From VRUE01 sp035698885 (GTDB lineage Bacteria; Actinomycetota; Thermoleophilia; Solirubrobacterales; 70-9): a stretch of DNA of 45,111 nucleotides. Under the pieces are notes generated by a model that had not been told where the DNA came from, made no database searches, and saw only the letters and a program-made list of their open reading frames with translations. How positions within the stretch are numbered: position 1 is the stretch's first letter; each line of letters opens with the position of its first letter. Shown here piece after piece: positions 15,394 to 23,914 of this stretch. The stretch covers positions 1 to 45,111 of the forward strand of contig DASSBJ010000075.1 in assembly GCA_035698885.1 (NCBI GenBank). The letters are read 5' to 3'. Made by a program: the position numbers and the translations under genes.

Positions 15394-16338
15394 CTAATCG
15401 AAAGTGGCCGCCGTGTCAGCAATCGGCGCCGAGGCGGCGGGACTGCCGCGCAGCGCCTCCAGGACTTCCTCCGCCAGCTGCGAGCCCTCGCCGGACCGCA
15501 GCGGCGTCGCGCTGATCCGCAGCACGACGCCGTCCTCGTCGACTTCCTCGAGCGCGACGCTGGGCGCGTAGCGGGTTGGCGTGTCGACCGCGTCGAGCAG
15601 CCGCTGCTCGATCCGCCGCGGGCTCGCCCCGCTGCTGAAGCGCGCCCGCAGGTCGATCTTGTCGGGCTCGCGCAGCGGCACGACGGCGAGGTTGATCATC
15701 ATGCTGTTGGGGATCTGGATGCGGTCGGCGCCCTGGGCGAGCGTGGTGTAGAAGAGGCCGAGCGAGCTGACCGTGCCTTCCTGCTGGCCACCGAGCCACC
15801 CGCCGACCAGGCGCACCCGTTCGCCGACCCGGAACGGACGCGTGCCCTGCAGGACGACGCCGGCGAAGATTCCGCCCAGCGACTGCTGCGCGGCGAGGCC
15901 GAGTACGACCGCGGTGATCGTGCCGCCGAGCGCCAGCGTGCTCGCCCTGATGCCGGCGACGCGCAACGCGAGGATCGCCACCAGCGACATCGCGAAGAGC
16001 CGGACCAGGAAGCCCAGCGTGCCGGCGGTCGCCGGGTCGAGCCGGCGGAAGAGCCGCGGCGAGGCGACCCGGACCAGCCAGTGCACGGCGATCGAGCCGA
16101 CGATCATCAGCACGAGCGCGGTGCCCGCCTTGACCCAGGCGCCGTAGCCGGGCAGCCACTCCTCGCGCTGGTAGTAGACGAGCATGGTGCCGGCGATCAG
16201 CGCCAGCGCGACCAGCAGGCCGCCGAGCGCCCGGCGGCTCGAGCCCGCTTCCAGCTCCTCGCCGAGGCCGACCGCGTGCCAGGAATGGCTGCGGGTCTCG
16301 AACAGCTCGCGGGGCATCCTCCTGCGCGGGGCGGGCAT
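15394..16338 (-). CDS. Small-conductance mechanosensitive channel (MscS family)
   Basis: A 314-residue channel. Helices lie at about 37-55, 66-90, 105-125 and 132-160; the pore helix is GTITAVVLGLAAQQSLGGIFAGVVL, then the MscS beta-domain (PFRVGERVRLVGG, EGTVSSLGLFYTTL, IQIPNSMMINLAV) and a C-terminal alpha/beta domain. It relieves turgor on osmotic downshock. A GGGTAG element lies 9 bases upstream of the ATG with a weak -35 (GCGT at 15 bases), suggesting SigB-type control, which would suit an osmotic stress gene. Confidence 0.9.
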   Translation of the reverse strand: MPAPRRRMPRELFETRSHSWHAVGLGEELEAGSSRRALGGLLVALALIAGTMLVYYQREEWLPGYGAWVKAGTALVLMIVGSIAVHWLVRVASPRLFRRLDPATAGTLGFLVRLFAMSLVAILALRVAGIRASTLALGGTITAVVLGLAAQQSLGGIFAGVVLQGTRPFRVGERVRLVGGWLGGQQEGTVSSLGLFYTTLAQGADRIQIPNSMMINLAVVPLREPDKIDLRARFSSGASPRRIEQRLLDAVDTPTRYAPSVALEEVDEDGVVLRISATPLRSGEGSQLAEEVLEALRGSPAASAPIADTAATFD

Positions 16339-16347
16339 GCCGGACGG

Positions 16348-16372
16348 CTACCCGTTCAGCAAGCGTTCACGC
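16348..16372 (-). promoter_or_regulatory. Weak SigB-type promoter of the MscS gene
   Basis: GGGTAG (16348-16353, minus strand) ends 9 bases before the ATG; GCGT at 15 bases upstream is a poor -35 match. Confidence 0.35.
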
Positions 16373-16415
16373 CCCGCCGCCCCCCAACCGCGGTAGACGT
16401 CTTGCCCGAATAGCG

Positions 16416-16441
16416 GTTCAAACCTCTGCCGCGCTGGGTAG
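16416..16441 (+). promoter_or_regulatory. SigB-type promoter of the SDR gene
   Basis: GTTC (16416-16419), 16-base spacer, GGGTAG (16436-16441), ending 9 bases before the proposed ATC start at 16451. The same 9-base distance is found at the GH15, MscS and TlpA-like genes and the Rossmann remnant. Confidence 0.4.
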
Positions 16442-16450
16442 TGGCACGCC

Positions 16451-17464
16451 ATCGCGAATTTCGAAGACAGAGTCGTCGTCGTCACCGGAGCGGGATCGGG
16501 GATCGGCAGGGCGATCGCCCGCCGCTTCGGCTCCGATTGCGCCAAGGTCGCGCTGCTGGCGCGCGGAGAGCAGGCGCTCGACGGCGTCCGCGGCGAGGTC
16601 GAGGCGGCCGGTGGCACCGCGCTGGCGATACCGACCGACGTCGCCGACGCGGCCGCGGTCGAGGCCGCGGCGGAGCGGGTCGAGGCAGAGCTGGGCCCGA
16701 TCGACGTCTGGGTCAACGACGCGATGACCACCGTCTTCTCGTTCTTCGAGGACATCGAGCCCGAGGAGTACGAGCGGGCGACCGACGTCACCTACCACGG
16801 CACCGTCTGGGGGACCCGCTCGGCGCTGAAGCGCATGCTGCCGCGCGACAAGGGGACGATCGTCGAGGTCGGCTCGGCGATGGCATATCAGGGGATCCCC
16901 CTGCAGGCGCCCTACTGCGGCGCCAAGCACGCGATCAAGGGCTTCTTCGACTCGGTGCGCACGGAGCTGCGCCACAAGGGGTCGAAGGTCCACGTGACGA
17001 TGGTCCAGCTGCCCGGGGTCAACACGCCGCAGTTCGATCACAACCGCTCGAAGATGCCGCGGCACCCGATGCCGGTGCCGCCGGTCTACCAGCCCGAGGT
17101 CGCCGCCGACGCCGTCCACTGGGCGGCCGGCCACAGGCGGCGCCAGGTCTACGTCGGCGTGCCCACCGTCTACACCGTGCTGGGCAGCAAATTCGCCCCC
17201 TGGCTGGCCGAGCGCTACCTCGCCCGCACGGCGGTCAGCGGCCAGCAGACCGAAGGGCCGCCGACCGAGGCCAACCGGGAGGGCAACCTGATGCGGGCCC
17301 CCGAAGAGGACCCCGGCGCCCACGGCGTCTTCGACGAAATGGCCCACAAGCGCAGCCCCCAGTGGTTCCTCAGCCGCCACCGCGGCGCGCTGGCGGGGCT
17401 CTTCGCGGCCGGCGCCGCCGCGGGCGCGGCCGGCCTGCTCAGTGGTTTCGCAGCGCGTCGATGA
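16451..17464 (+). CDS. Short-chain dehydrogenase/reductase with a C-terminal membrane tail
   Basis: Classical SDR: cofactor motif TGAGSGIG near residue 15, WVNDAM in place of the usual NNAG, catalytic Ser in EVGSAMAYQG, and YCGAKHA giving Tyr and Lys of YxxxK. After about residue 230 comes an extension ending in a hydrophobic segment (ALAGLFAAGAAAGAAGLLSG) that may anchor it. No ATG, GTG or TTG exists in frame between the stop at 16439 and the ATG at 16724, which would delete the cofactor motif. The ATC at 16451 gives MANFEDRVVVVTGAGSG, a natural SDR start, 9 bases after a GGGTAG. The 3' end overlaps the Rho-N gene by 26 bases. The substrate is unknown. Confidence 0.85.
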   Translation: MANFEDRVVVVTGAGSGIGRAIARRFGSDCAKVALLARGEQALDGVRGEVEAAGGTALAIPTDVADAAAVEAAAERVEAELGPIDVWVNDAMTTVFSFFEDIEPEEYERATDVTYHGTVWGTRSALKRMLPRDKGTIVEVGSAMAYQGIPLQAPYCGAKHAIKGFFDSVRTELRHKGSKVHVTMVQLPGVNTPQFDHNRSKMPRHPMPVPPVYQPEVAADAVHWAAGHRRRQVYVGVPTVYTVLGSKFAPWLAERYLARTAVSGQQTEGPPTEANREGNLMRAPEEDPGAHGVFDEMAHKRSPQWFLSRHRGALAGLFAAGAAAGAAGLLSGFAARR

Positions 17465-17699
17465 GCTCGTCCTTGTTCATCTCCGAGCGGCCTTCGATGC
17501 CGATCTCGGCGGCGCGTTCCCGCAGCTCCTCGACCGTGCGGTCCTCGTAGCTCCCGCCTTCGCCGCCCTTGCGGCCCGGTTCTTCGCCGCCCGCCCGCGC
17601 GTTGGCGATGCGCGCCGCTTTTTCCTTGCTCTCGCCTTCTTCGCGCAGCCTTTCGTAGAGGCGGTCGTCCTTGACGCTGGATCCGTGGTCTTTCGCCAT
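17439..17699 (-). CDS. Small Rho-N-domain protein
   Basis: An 86-residue hydrophilic protein. The first half (KDDRLYERLREEGESKEKAARIANA) is a motif seen in small actinobacterial proteins often called plasmid stabilisation or DUF7218. The second half (YEDRTVEELRERAAEIGIEGRSEMNKDELIDALRNH) is a Rho termination factor N-terminal/SAP-like helix-extended loop that may bind nucleic acid. It has a Shine-Dalgarno (AAGGAAG) before the ATG at 17699. A possible SigB-type promoter with one mismatch lies at 17746-17770. Convergent 26-base overlap with the SDR gene. Confidence 0.75.
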   Translation of the reverse strand: MAKDHGSSVKDDRLYERLREEGESKEKAARIANARAGGEEPGRKGGEGGSYEDRTVEELRERAAEIGIEGRSEMNKDELIDALRNH

Positions 17700-17745
17700 C
17701 GTCGCTTCCTTCCACTCGGGTCCGCACAGCTTCTCTTTCCTAGGG

Positions 17746-17770
17746 ATTCCCTTTGAGCCGCGGCGCAAAC
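17746..17770 (-). promoter_or_regulatory. Possible SigB-type promoter (one mismatch)
   Basis: GTTT (17767-17770), 15-base spacer, GGGAAT (17746-17751) on the minus strand, about 46 bases before the Rho-N gene. The -10 overlaps an 11-base palindrome, AGGGATTCCCT (17742-17752). Confidence 0.35.
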
Positions 17771-17774
17771 GGGC

Positions 17775-20700
17775 TCAGTCGCGGCGCAGCAGGGCGACGG
17801 CGCCCGCGGCGACTCCCGCTCCGGCGGCCAGCGCGCCGCCCAGCAGGGCGGCTTCGCGCAGCCTGCCGTCGCCGTTCTGGACCAGGTCGGGATAGGCGCT
17901 CTCGGGTCGGCCTCCGGTCACGCCGGCGGGCCCGTGGTCGAGCGCCATCGCGATCACCTGGGCGGTGTGCAGGGCGCGGCGCTCGCTCAGCTGTTCGATC
18001 TGCGTCTTGCAGGAGAAGCCGTCGGCGATCAGGATCGTCTCCTCGCCGGCCTCGCGCACCGCCGGCAGCAGGCGTCCCGCCTCGGCGATCTCGCGCGAGA
18101 TCGCGTCGTGCTCGCGCTCGAAGCCGAACGAGCCGGCGAGGCCGCAGCAGCCCGTGTCGAGCACCTCGAAGTCGAGGCCGAGCCGCTCGAACAGCTCTTC
18201 CTCGGCGCTCATCCCCATCGTCGCCTCGTGGTGGCAGTGGCCGTGGATCAGCGCCCGGCGATTCAGCCGCGGGGCGTCCCAGTCGGGCGCGTGCCGCTGC
18301 AGGAACTCGGCCAGGGTCAGCGTCTGCAGCGAGAGCCGCTTCGCGTCCTCGTCGTGCGGCATCAGGTTCGGCAGCTCGTCGCGGAAGGACGCGACGCAGC
18401 TCGGCTCGATCCCGACCACCGGCACGCCGTCGTGGATCTGCGGCGCCAGCGCGTCGAGCATGCGGCGCCAGAAGAGCTTCGCCGTGTCGAGCATCCCGTA
18501 GTCGTAGAGCGGCCGCCCGCAGCAGAGCGCCGGGGCGGGCACGACGACGCGGAAGCCGGCGTCCTCGAGCACCCGCACGGCCGCCTTCATCGGCTCGGGG
18601 TGGAGGAAGTTGTTGAAGGTGTCGGGGAAGAGGACGACCGGGTCGGCGTTCGGGTTGACGGCGCCGCGTTCCTGCCACCAGGCCTTGAAGGTCCGGTGCG
18701 CGAACTCGGGCATCGCGCGCTCGCCGCTCAGTCCGCCGGCGCGCTTGACCACGCGGTTGACCCCGGGCGCGTGGGTCAGCAGGTTGGCCAGGCGCGGCAC
18801 GTGCTGGGCGAGCCGCGCGTGCAGCATGATCAGCCCCATCGAGTAGGCGGGCATCGGCCGCAGGCGGCGCTTGTAGTAGCCGGAGAGGAACTCGGCCTTG
18901 TAGGTGGCCATGTCGACGCTGACCGGGCAGTCGCCCTTGCAGCCCTTGCAGGAGAGGCAGAGGTCGAGCGCCTCGTGCACCTCCTCGGAGCGGAAGCCGT
19001 CGGCGATCGTCTGCCCCTCGAGCATCTCGTAGAGGATCCGCGCCCGGCCGCGGGTGGTGTGCTGCTCGTCCTTCGTCGCCATGTAGCTCGGGCACATCGT
19101 GCCGCTGGCGGCATTGCGGCACTTGCCGGCGCCGACGCAGCGCAGCGCCGCGTGAGCGAAGCTGCCGCCGTCCTCGGGGTAGGCGAAGTGGGTCTGCGGC
19201 TCGGCCGGCGCGTAGTCGGAGCCGAGCTTCATGTTGGAGACGATCGGATAGGGGTCGACGACCTTGTGCGGGTTCATCCGGTTGCCGGGGTCCCAGATCC
19301 GCTTCATCTCGCCGAAGGCGCCGACCAGCTCGGAGCCGAACATCTTCGGCAGCAGCTCCGCCCGCTGCTGGCCGTCGCCGTGCTCGCCCGAGAGCGAGCC
19401 GCCGTGCTCGACCACAAGGTCGGCGGCCCGGTCGAGGAAGCCGCGCCAGGTGCGCAGGCCGCCGGCGCTGCGCAGGTCGAAGTCGATCCGGCAGTGCACG
19501 CAGCCGTCGCCGAAGTGCCCGTAGAGCGCCGCCCGGTAGTCATGCTCGTCGAGCAGGCGGCGGAAGCCGCGCAGGTAGGAGCCGAGCCGCGCCGGCGGCA
19601 CCGCGGCGTCCTCCCAGCCGGGCCAGTGGTCGCGCTCCATCGGCACGTAGGAGGTCGCGCCGAGGCCCGCCTCGCGGATCTCCCACAGCCGCTGCTCCTC
19701 CTCGATGTCGTCGAACAGCTTCATCTCCGGCGCGGTCGCGTCGGCGCGCAGCTCCTCCATGCATTCCTCGGCCTTGCCGTGGCTCTGCGAGCGCGAATCG
19801 GCGCCGAACTCGACCAGCAGCCAGCCCTCGCCCTCGGGCAGCAGCGGCACCTCGGAGGTGTGTTTGCCCTTCTGCACCATGTCCTGGATCAGCCGGCTGT
19901 CGATCGCCTCGAGGCCGACCGGTTCGTGCTTGAGGATCTCGGTGACGTGGTCGGCGGCGTCGAAGATGCTCGGGTAGCCGAGCACGAGCAGCGAGCGCGC
20001 CGGGGGGGAGTGGACGAGCCGCACCGTCGCCTCCAGCACCGTCGCCAGCGTGCCCTCCGAGCCGACCAGCGCGCGGGCGACGTTGAAGCCCTTCTCGGGC
20101 AGCAGCTCGTCGAGGTTGTAGCCGGAGACGCGGCGCGGGATGTCGGGGTAGCGCTCGCGGATCCGGTCGGCGTAGCGGTCGCGAAGGTCGCGCATCGCCC
20201 GGTAGATCTCGCCCCGCCGCCCGCCCGCCTCGACGATCCGCTGCAGCTCCTGCTCGCTCGTCGGCCCGACGCGCATCCGCTCGCCGTCATAGGTGACGAT
20301 CTCGAGCTCTTCGACGTTGTCGGCGGTGCGGCCGGCCATCACCGAGTGGATGCCGCAGGAGTTGTTGCCGACCATGCCGCCGAAGGTCGCGTATTCGTGG
20401 GTCGAGGTGTCGGGGGCGAAGGTGAGCTCGTGCCGGCTCTCGGTGATCTCGGCGAGCTGGTCGCGGATCACCCCCGGCTGAACCCGCGCGATCTTGCGGT
20501 CGGGGTCGATCTCGACGATCTCGCGCATGTACTTCGACGTGTCGATCACCACGGCGACGTTGGTCGTCTCGCCCGAGAGGCTGGTCGCGCAGCCACGCGG
20601 CAGCACCGGCGCGCCGTGCTCGTGGCAGGCGCGCACCGCGGCGACCACGTCCTCGGCGTGCTTCGGGATCACCACGCCGAGCGGCGGCTGGCGGTAGTTG

Positions 20701-20840
20701 GAGCTGTCGTGCGAGTAGATCGCCCGCGTCCCGGCGTCGAAGCGCACCTCGCCCTCGACCGCGCCGGCCAGCTCGCGCTCCAGCGACTGCAGGTCGATCT
20801 CCTCGACGCCCTCGGGCGCCAGCGTCGCGTGGCCGCTCAT
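17775..20840 (-). CDS. FAD-linked oxidase fused to an iron-sulfur heterodisulfide-type module (D-2-hydroxyacid dehydrogenase)
   Basis: A 1021-residue GlcD-GlcF-like fusion related to YdiJ/Dld-type enzymes that oxidise D-lactate, D-2-hydroxyglutarate or similar. Residues about 20-260 are an FAD_binding_4 (PCMH) domain (VLPRGCATSLSGE, GGMVGNNSCGIHS), about 260-540 the FAD oxidase C-terminal domain with metal-site HCRIDF and SGEHGDGQQR. Then come two cluster-binding Cys sets (CVGAGKCRNAASGTMCP and CLSCKGCKGDCP) and two CCG-type boxes (LCCGRPLYD and CCGLAGSFGFE). A hydrophobic C-terminal tail (ALLGGALAAGAGVAAGAVALL) probably attaches it to the membrane for electron delivery to quinone. It ends an operon with the enolase-type and ThDP enzymes, starting 10 bases after the enolase-type stop. 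Confidence 0.88.
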   Translation of the reverse strand: MSGHATLAPEGVEEIDLQSLERELAGAVEGEVRFDAGTRAIYSHDSSNYRQPPLGVVIPKHAEDVVAAVRACHEHGAPVLPRGCATSLSGETTNVAVVIDTSKYMREIVEIDPDRKIARVQPGVIRDQLAEITESRHELTFAPDTSTHEYATFGGMVGNNSCGIHSVMAGRTADNVEELEIVTYDGERMRVGPTSEQELQRIVEAGGRRGEIYRAMRDLRDRYADRIRERYPDIPRRVSGYNLDELLPEKGFNVARALVGSEGTLATVLEATVRLVHSPPARSLLVLGYPSIFDAADHVTEILKHEPVGLEAIDSRLIQDMVQKGKHTSEVPLLPEGEGWLLVEFGADSRSQSHGKAEECMEELRADATAPEMKLFDDIEEEQRLWEIREAGLGATSYVPMERDHWPGWEDAAVPPARLGSYLRGFRRLLDEHDYRAALYGHFGDGCVHCRIDFDLRSAGGLRTWRGFLDRAADLVVEHGGSLSGEHGDGQQRAELLPKMFGSELVGAFGEMKRIWDPGNRMNPHKVVDPYPIVSNMKLGSDYAPAEPQTHFAYPEDGGSFAHAALRCVGAGKCRNAASGTMCPSYMATKDEQHTTRGRARILYEMLEGQTIADGFRSEEVHEALDLCLSCKGCKGDCPVSVDMATYKAEFLSGYYKRRLRPMPAYSMGLIMLHARLAQHVPRLANLLTHAPGVNRVVKRAGGLSGERAMPEFAHRTFKAWWQERGAVNPNADPVVLFPDTFNNFLHPEPMKAAVRVLEDAGFRVVVPAPALCCGRPLYDYGMLDTAKLFWRRMLDALAPQIHDGVPVVGIEPSCVASFRDELPNLMPHDEDAKRLSLQTLTLAEFLQRHAPDWDAPRLNRRALIHGHCHHEATMGMSAEEELFERLGLDFEVLDTGCCGLAGSFGFEREHDAISREIAEAGRLLPAVREAGEETILIADGFSCKTQIEQLSERRALHTAQVIAMALDHGPAGVTGGRPESAYPDLVQNGDGRLREAALLGGALAAGAGVAAGAVALLRRD

Positions 20841-20850
20841 CGCCTCGCCC

Positions 20851-21963
20851 TCACGCCGCGAACTCCTCCGCGTCGGCGCGTTTCAGCTCGAGGCCGAGGC
20901 CGGGGCGCGAGCGGTCGGGCACGAGGCGGCCGCCCTCGGGGTCGAGCGTGCCGTCGAACAGCATCCGCTCGATCCGCACGTGGTCGTGGAAGTACTCGAG
21001 GTGCTCGAGCGTCTCGATCGCGCAGCAGGCGTGGGCGGAGATCGCCGGCGCGCAGTGGGCGGAGAAGCGCCGCTGCGCCGCTTTGCAGATGCCGTCGGCG
21101 CGCAGCATGTTGGTGATCCCGCCGACCCGCGTCGCGTCGGCCTGGACGATGTCGACGCAGCCTGCGAGCTCGCCCAGCTGCGGCAGGTCCCACTCGTACT
21201 CGCCGGCGGCGATCGCCATCCCGGCCGGGGCGCGGTCGCGCACGAAGGCCAGCCCGGCGCGGTCCTCGGAGCTGACCGGCTCCTCCAGGTAGGAGACGCC
21301 GTGCTCGGCGTAGCGCTCGGCCTCGAGCAGCGCCCGCTTCGGCGCGAAGGCGCCGTTGGCGTCGACCATCAGCTCGACCCCGTCGCCGATCACCTTGCGG
21401 CAGAGGGCGAGCCGGTCCGGATCGCGCCCCGGTTCGCGCCCGACCTTGACCTTGACCCGCGGCAGCTCCGCCTCCATCCACCCTTCGAGCTGATCGCGCA
21501 GCCGCTGCGGCGAATAGGAGGTGAAGCCGCCGCTGCCGTAGACCGGGACGGCTTCGTGGAAGCGGGGGAGGGCGTCGGCCAGGCAGACGCCGAGCAGCTT
21601 CGCGCGCAGGTCCCAGAGCGCGACGTCGACCGCCGAGACGGCCATCGCCCCGACGCCGGGCCGGCCGGCGTTGCGGATCGCCACCTGCATCGCCGCCCAG
21701 GCGGCCGGCGGCGAGAGCGCGTCGCGGCCCTCGACGACTTCCGCGAGCTTCGAGTCGACGAAGGTCGCCACGGAGACGTCGCCGTAGGCGTAGCCGAGCC
21801 CGGTCACGTCGCCCGCGCTGGCCTCGACGATGACGATCGTCGTCGAGTCCCAGCTCAGCGTGCCGTCGGACTCCGGCTCCTCGGTGGGGACGGTGAAGGC
21901 CGAGACCTCGAGACGCCCGATCGGCGTCTCGAGCGCCTCGGCCTCGGGCGCGGCGACGGCCAT
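20851..21963 (-). CDS. Enolase-superfamily enzyme (mandelate racemase/muconate lactonising subgroup)
   Basis: A 370-residue TIM-barrel enzyme that abstracts the alpha proton of a carboxylate. Metal ligands are Asp201 (MVDANGAF), Glu227 or 228 (YLEEPV) and Glu255 (AAGEYEW). The base on one face is KVKVG (Lys171, Lys173); the other face has Asp276 (QADATRVGG) with His303 (SAHCAP). The Lys-x-Lys plus His-Asp set fits the mandelate racemase/acid-sugar dehydratase group, not the muconate cycloisomerases. In the same operon a dehydrogenase for 2-hydroxyacids and a ThDP enzyme for 2-oxoacids suggest sugar-acid breakdown, by inference. ATG overlaps the upstream stop (TGATG). Confidence 0.85.
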   Translation of the reverse strand: MAVAAPEAEALETPIGRLEVSAFTVPTEEPESDGTLSWDSTTIVIVEASAGDVTGLGYAYGDVSVATFVDSKLAEVVEGRDALSPPAAWAAMQVAIRNAGRPGVGAMAVSAVDVALWDLRAKLLGVCLADALPRFHEAVPVYGSGGFTSYSPQRLRDQLEGWMEAELPRVKVKVGREPGRDPDRLALCRKVIGDGVELMVDANGAFAPKRALLEAERYAEHGVSYLEEPVSSEDRAGLAFVRDRAPAGMAIAAGEYEWDLPQLGELAGCVDIVQADATRVGGITNMLRADGICKAAQRRFSAHCAPAISAHACCAIETLEHLEYFHDHVRIERMLFDGTLDPEGGRLVPDRSRPGLGLELKRADAEEFAA

Positions 21964-23747
21964 CAGCCGTTCACGAACTCCTTCAACTTCCCCTTCAGCG
22001 ACTGTTTGACGATGCGGGGGCCGTGGGGGTCGCCGGAGGCGAGCGCTTTCGCCATCGATTTCGCCTGTTCGACTTTGATGTGGGGCGGCAGCGGCGGCAC
22101 CTCGGGGTCGGTGATCGCCTCGAGCACCACCGGGCGGTCGGCGGCCAGCGCCTCCTCCCACGCCCCGGCCACCTGCTCCGGGTCGTCGACGCGGATCCCC
22201 TTCAGTCCCAGCAGCTCCGCGTAGCGGGCGTAATCGATGGACGGGATCGACTGCGAGGCCTCGAGTTTCGGGTCGCCGGAGAGCACGCGCTGCTCCCAGG
22301 TGACCTGGTTGAGGTCGTCGTTGTGCAGCACCAGCACGATCAGCTGCTTGTTGCCCCACTGCTCGTAGCGGTTGGCGACGTCGATCAGCGCATTGATGCC
22401 GAGCATCTGCATCGCGCCGTCGCCGAGCGAGGCGATCACCGGCCGGTCGGGGTAGGCGATCTTCGCCGCGAGGGCGTAGGGCACGCCGGGGCACATCGTC
22501 GCCAGCGTCCCCGAGAGCGCCGCCCGCATCCCCTTGCGCAGCTTCAGGTGGCGCGCCCACCAGTTCGTCGCCGACCCCGAGTCGGCCGTGAGGATGCAGT
22601 TGTCGGGCAGCCGCGGGGAGAGCTCGTGGAAGACCCGCAGCGGGTTGAGCGGCGTCGCGTCCATCATCGCCCGCGCGGTGAGGACCTCGTCCCACTTCTC
22701 GACTTCGCCTTCGATCTCCTCGCGCCAGGAGCGGTCCTCCTTGCGCTGCAGCTGCGGGATCAGCTCGCGCAGCGTGTCGCGCGAGTCGCCGACGAGGCCG
22801 ACCTCCATCGGGTAGCGGATGCCGACCAGGCGGCCGTCGATCTCGATCTGCACGCCGCGCGCCTGCCCCGGCTCCGGCAGCCACTCCGAGTAGGGGAAGC
22901 TCGAGCCGATCATCAGGAAGGTGTCGCAGCCGTCCATCATCTCGTAGCTCGGCTTCGAGCCGAGCAGGCCGATCGGGCCGGTCACGTACGGCAGGTCGTC
23001 GGGCAGCACGTCGCGGCCGTTGAGCGCCTTGGCGACGCCGGCGCCGAGCAGCTCGGCGACCTGCTGGACCTCATCTTCGGCCTGGCGGGCGCCGGCGCCG
23101 ATCAGGATGCCGACCTTCTCGCCGCTGTTCAGCACCTCGGCGGCGCGGCGGATCTCCTCCTCGGGCGGGATCACGCGCGAGCGGATGTGCTTTTGCGGCG
23201 CGGTGAAGACCGAGCCGTGGGCCATCGGCGGGTCTTCGTATTCGGACTCCTGCACGTCCTCGGGGATGATGATCGCGGTCACCGAGCGCGACGCTTTCGC
23301 CACCTGCACGGCGCGGTCGACAAGGTGCCGGGCCTGCGAGGGCGACATGCAGGTCTGGATGAACTCCGTGGCGACATCCTTGAACAGCGTGTTGAGGTCG
23401 ACCTCCTGCTGGTAGTTCGTGCCCAGCGACATCGTTTTCTGCTGGCCGATGATCGCGACGACCGGCTGGTGGTCGAGCTTCGCGTCGTAGAGGCCGTTCA
23501 GCAGGTGGATCGCGCCGGGCCCCGAGGTCGCCATGCAGACGCCGACCTCGTCGGTCAGCTTGGCGTGGGCGCAGGCGCAGAAGGCGGCGATCTCCTCGTG
23601 CCGCGTTTGGATGAACTCGACGTCGTCGCCGTGCTCGTGGAAGCCGCCGAGCAGGCCGTTGATGCCGTCGCCCGGGTAGCCGTAGATCCGGCCCACCCCG
23701 TGCTCGTGAAGTCGTTTCAGTACGAATGCGCCAACGGTTTCCGACAT
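21963..23747 (-). CDS. ThDP-dependent enzyme, pyruvate oxidase/acetolactate synthase family
   Basis: A 594-residue three-domain ThDP enzyme. The cofactor-activating Glu51 is in TRHEEIAAF; the PYR domain continues with TSGPGAIHLLNGLYDAK; the central Rossmann-like domain carries GVLIGAGAR-type motifs; and the PP domain has the metal-binding GDGAMQMLGINALIDVANR...NDDLNQ. This pattern is closest to pyruvate oxidases of the PoxB type, which decarboxylate pyruvate and pass electrons to quinone through FAD, but acetolactate synthase-like or other 2-oxoacid decarboxylases remain possible. Shine-Dalgarno AGAGGA precedes the ATG. The promoter is a clean SigB-type, reminiscent of RpoS control of poxB in Escherichia coli. 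First gene of a three-gene operon. Confidence 0.85.
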   Translation of the reverse strand: MSETVGAFVLKRLHEHGVGRIYGYPGDGINGLLGGFHEHGDDVEFIQTRHEEIAAFCACAHAKLTDEVGVCMATSGPGAIHLLNGLYDAKLDHQPVVAIIGQQKTMSLGTNYQQEVDLNTLFKDVATEFIQTCMSPSQARHLVDRAVQVAKASRSVTAIIIPEDVQESEYEDPPMAHGSVFTAPQKHIRSRVIPPEEEIRRAAEVLNSGEKVGILIGAGARQAEDEVQQVAELLGAGVAKALNGRDVLPDDLPYVTGPIGLLGSKPSYEMMDGCDTFLMIGSSFPYSEWLPEPGQARGVQIEIDGRLVGIRYPMEVGLVGDSRDTLRELIPQLQRKEDRSWREEIEGEVEKWDEVLTARAMMDATPLNPLRVFHELSPRLPDNCILTADSGSATNWWARHLKLRKGMRAALSGTLATMCPGVPYALAAKIAYPDRPVIASLGDGAMQMLGINALIDVANRYEQWGNKQLIVLVLHNDDLNQVTWEQRVLSGDPKLEASQSIPSIDYARYAELLGLKGIRVDDPEQVAGAWEEALAADRPVVLEAITDPEVPPLPPHIKVEQAKSMAKALASGDPHGPRIVKQSLKGKLKEFVNG

Positions 23748-23798
23748 CGATCCTCTTCCTTCCGCTCGTCTCCTCGGTCTCGTCCCGGTTACCCGAAC

Positions 23799-23824
23799 CG
23801 GCCGCTCGAAAAACGACCGCGGCA
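23799..23824 (-). promoter_or_regulatory. SigB/SigF-type promoter of the ThDP operon
   Basis: GTTT (23821-23824), 16-base spacer, GGGTAA (23799-23804) on the minus strand. It leaves a leader of about 45 bases with its own Shine-Dalgarno before the ATG at 23747. Confidence 0.65.
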
Positions 23825-23914
23825 GAGCGCGGCAGAGGTTTGATCCGCATCGCGCCCCAAAGCTCGACCGCGGTTCGGGGAGGACGGCGCCGGTGGCGAA
23901 AGGCGATGTGGCGC

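Noticed and set aside
17934..21116. A 1060-codon open frame antisense to the FAD/FeS dehydrogenase.
   Set aside because: The opposite strand has clear flavin and iron-sulfur motifs; this frame has only low-complexity Val/Ala/Arg/His sequence.
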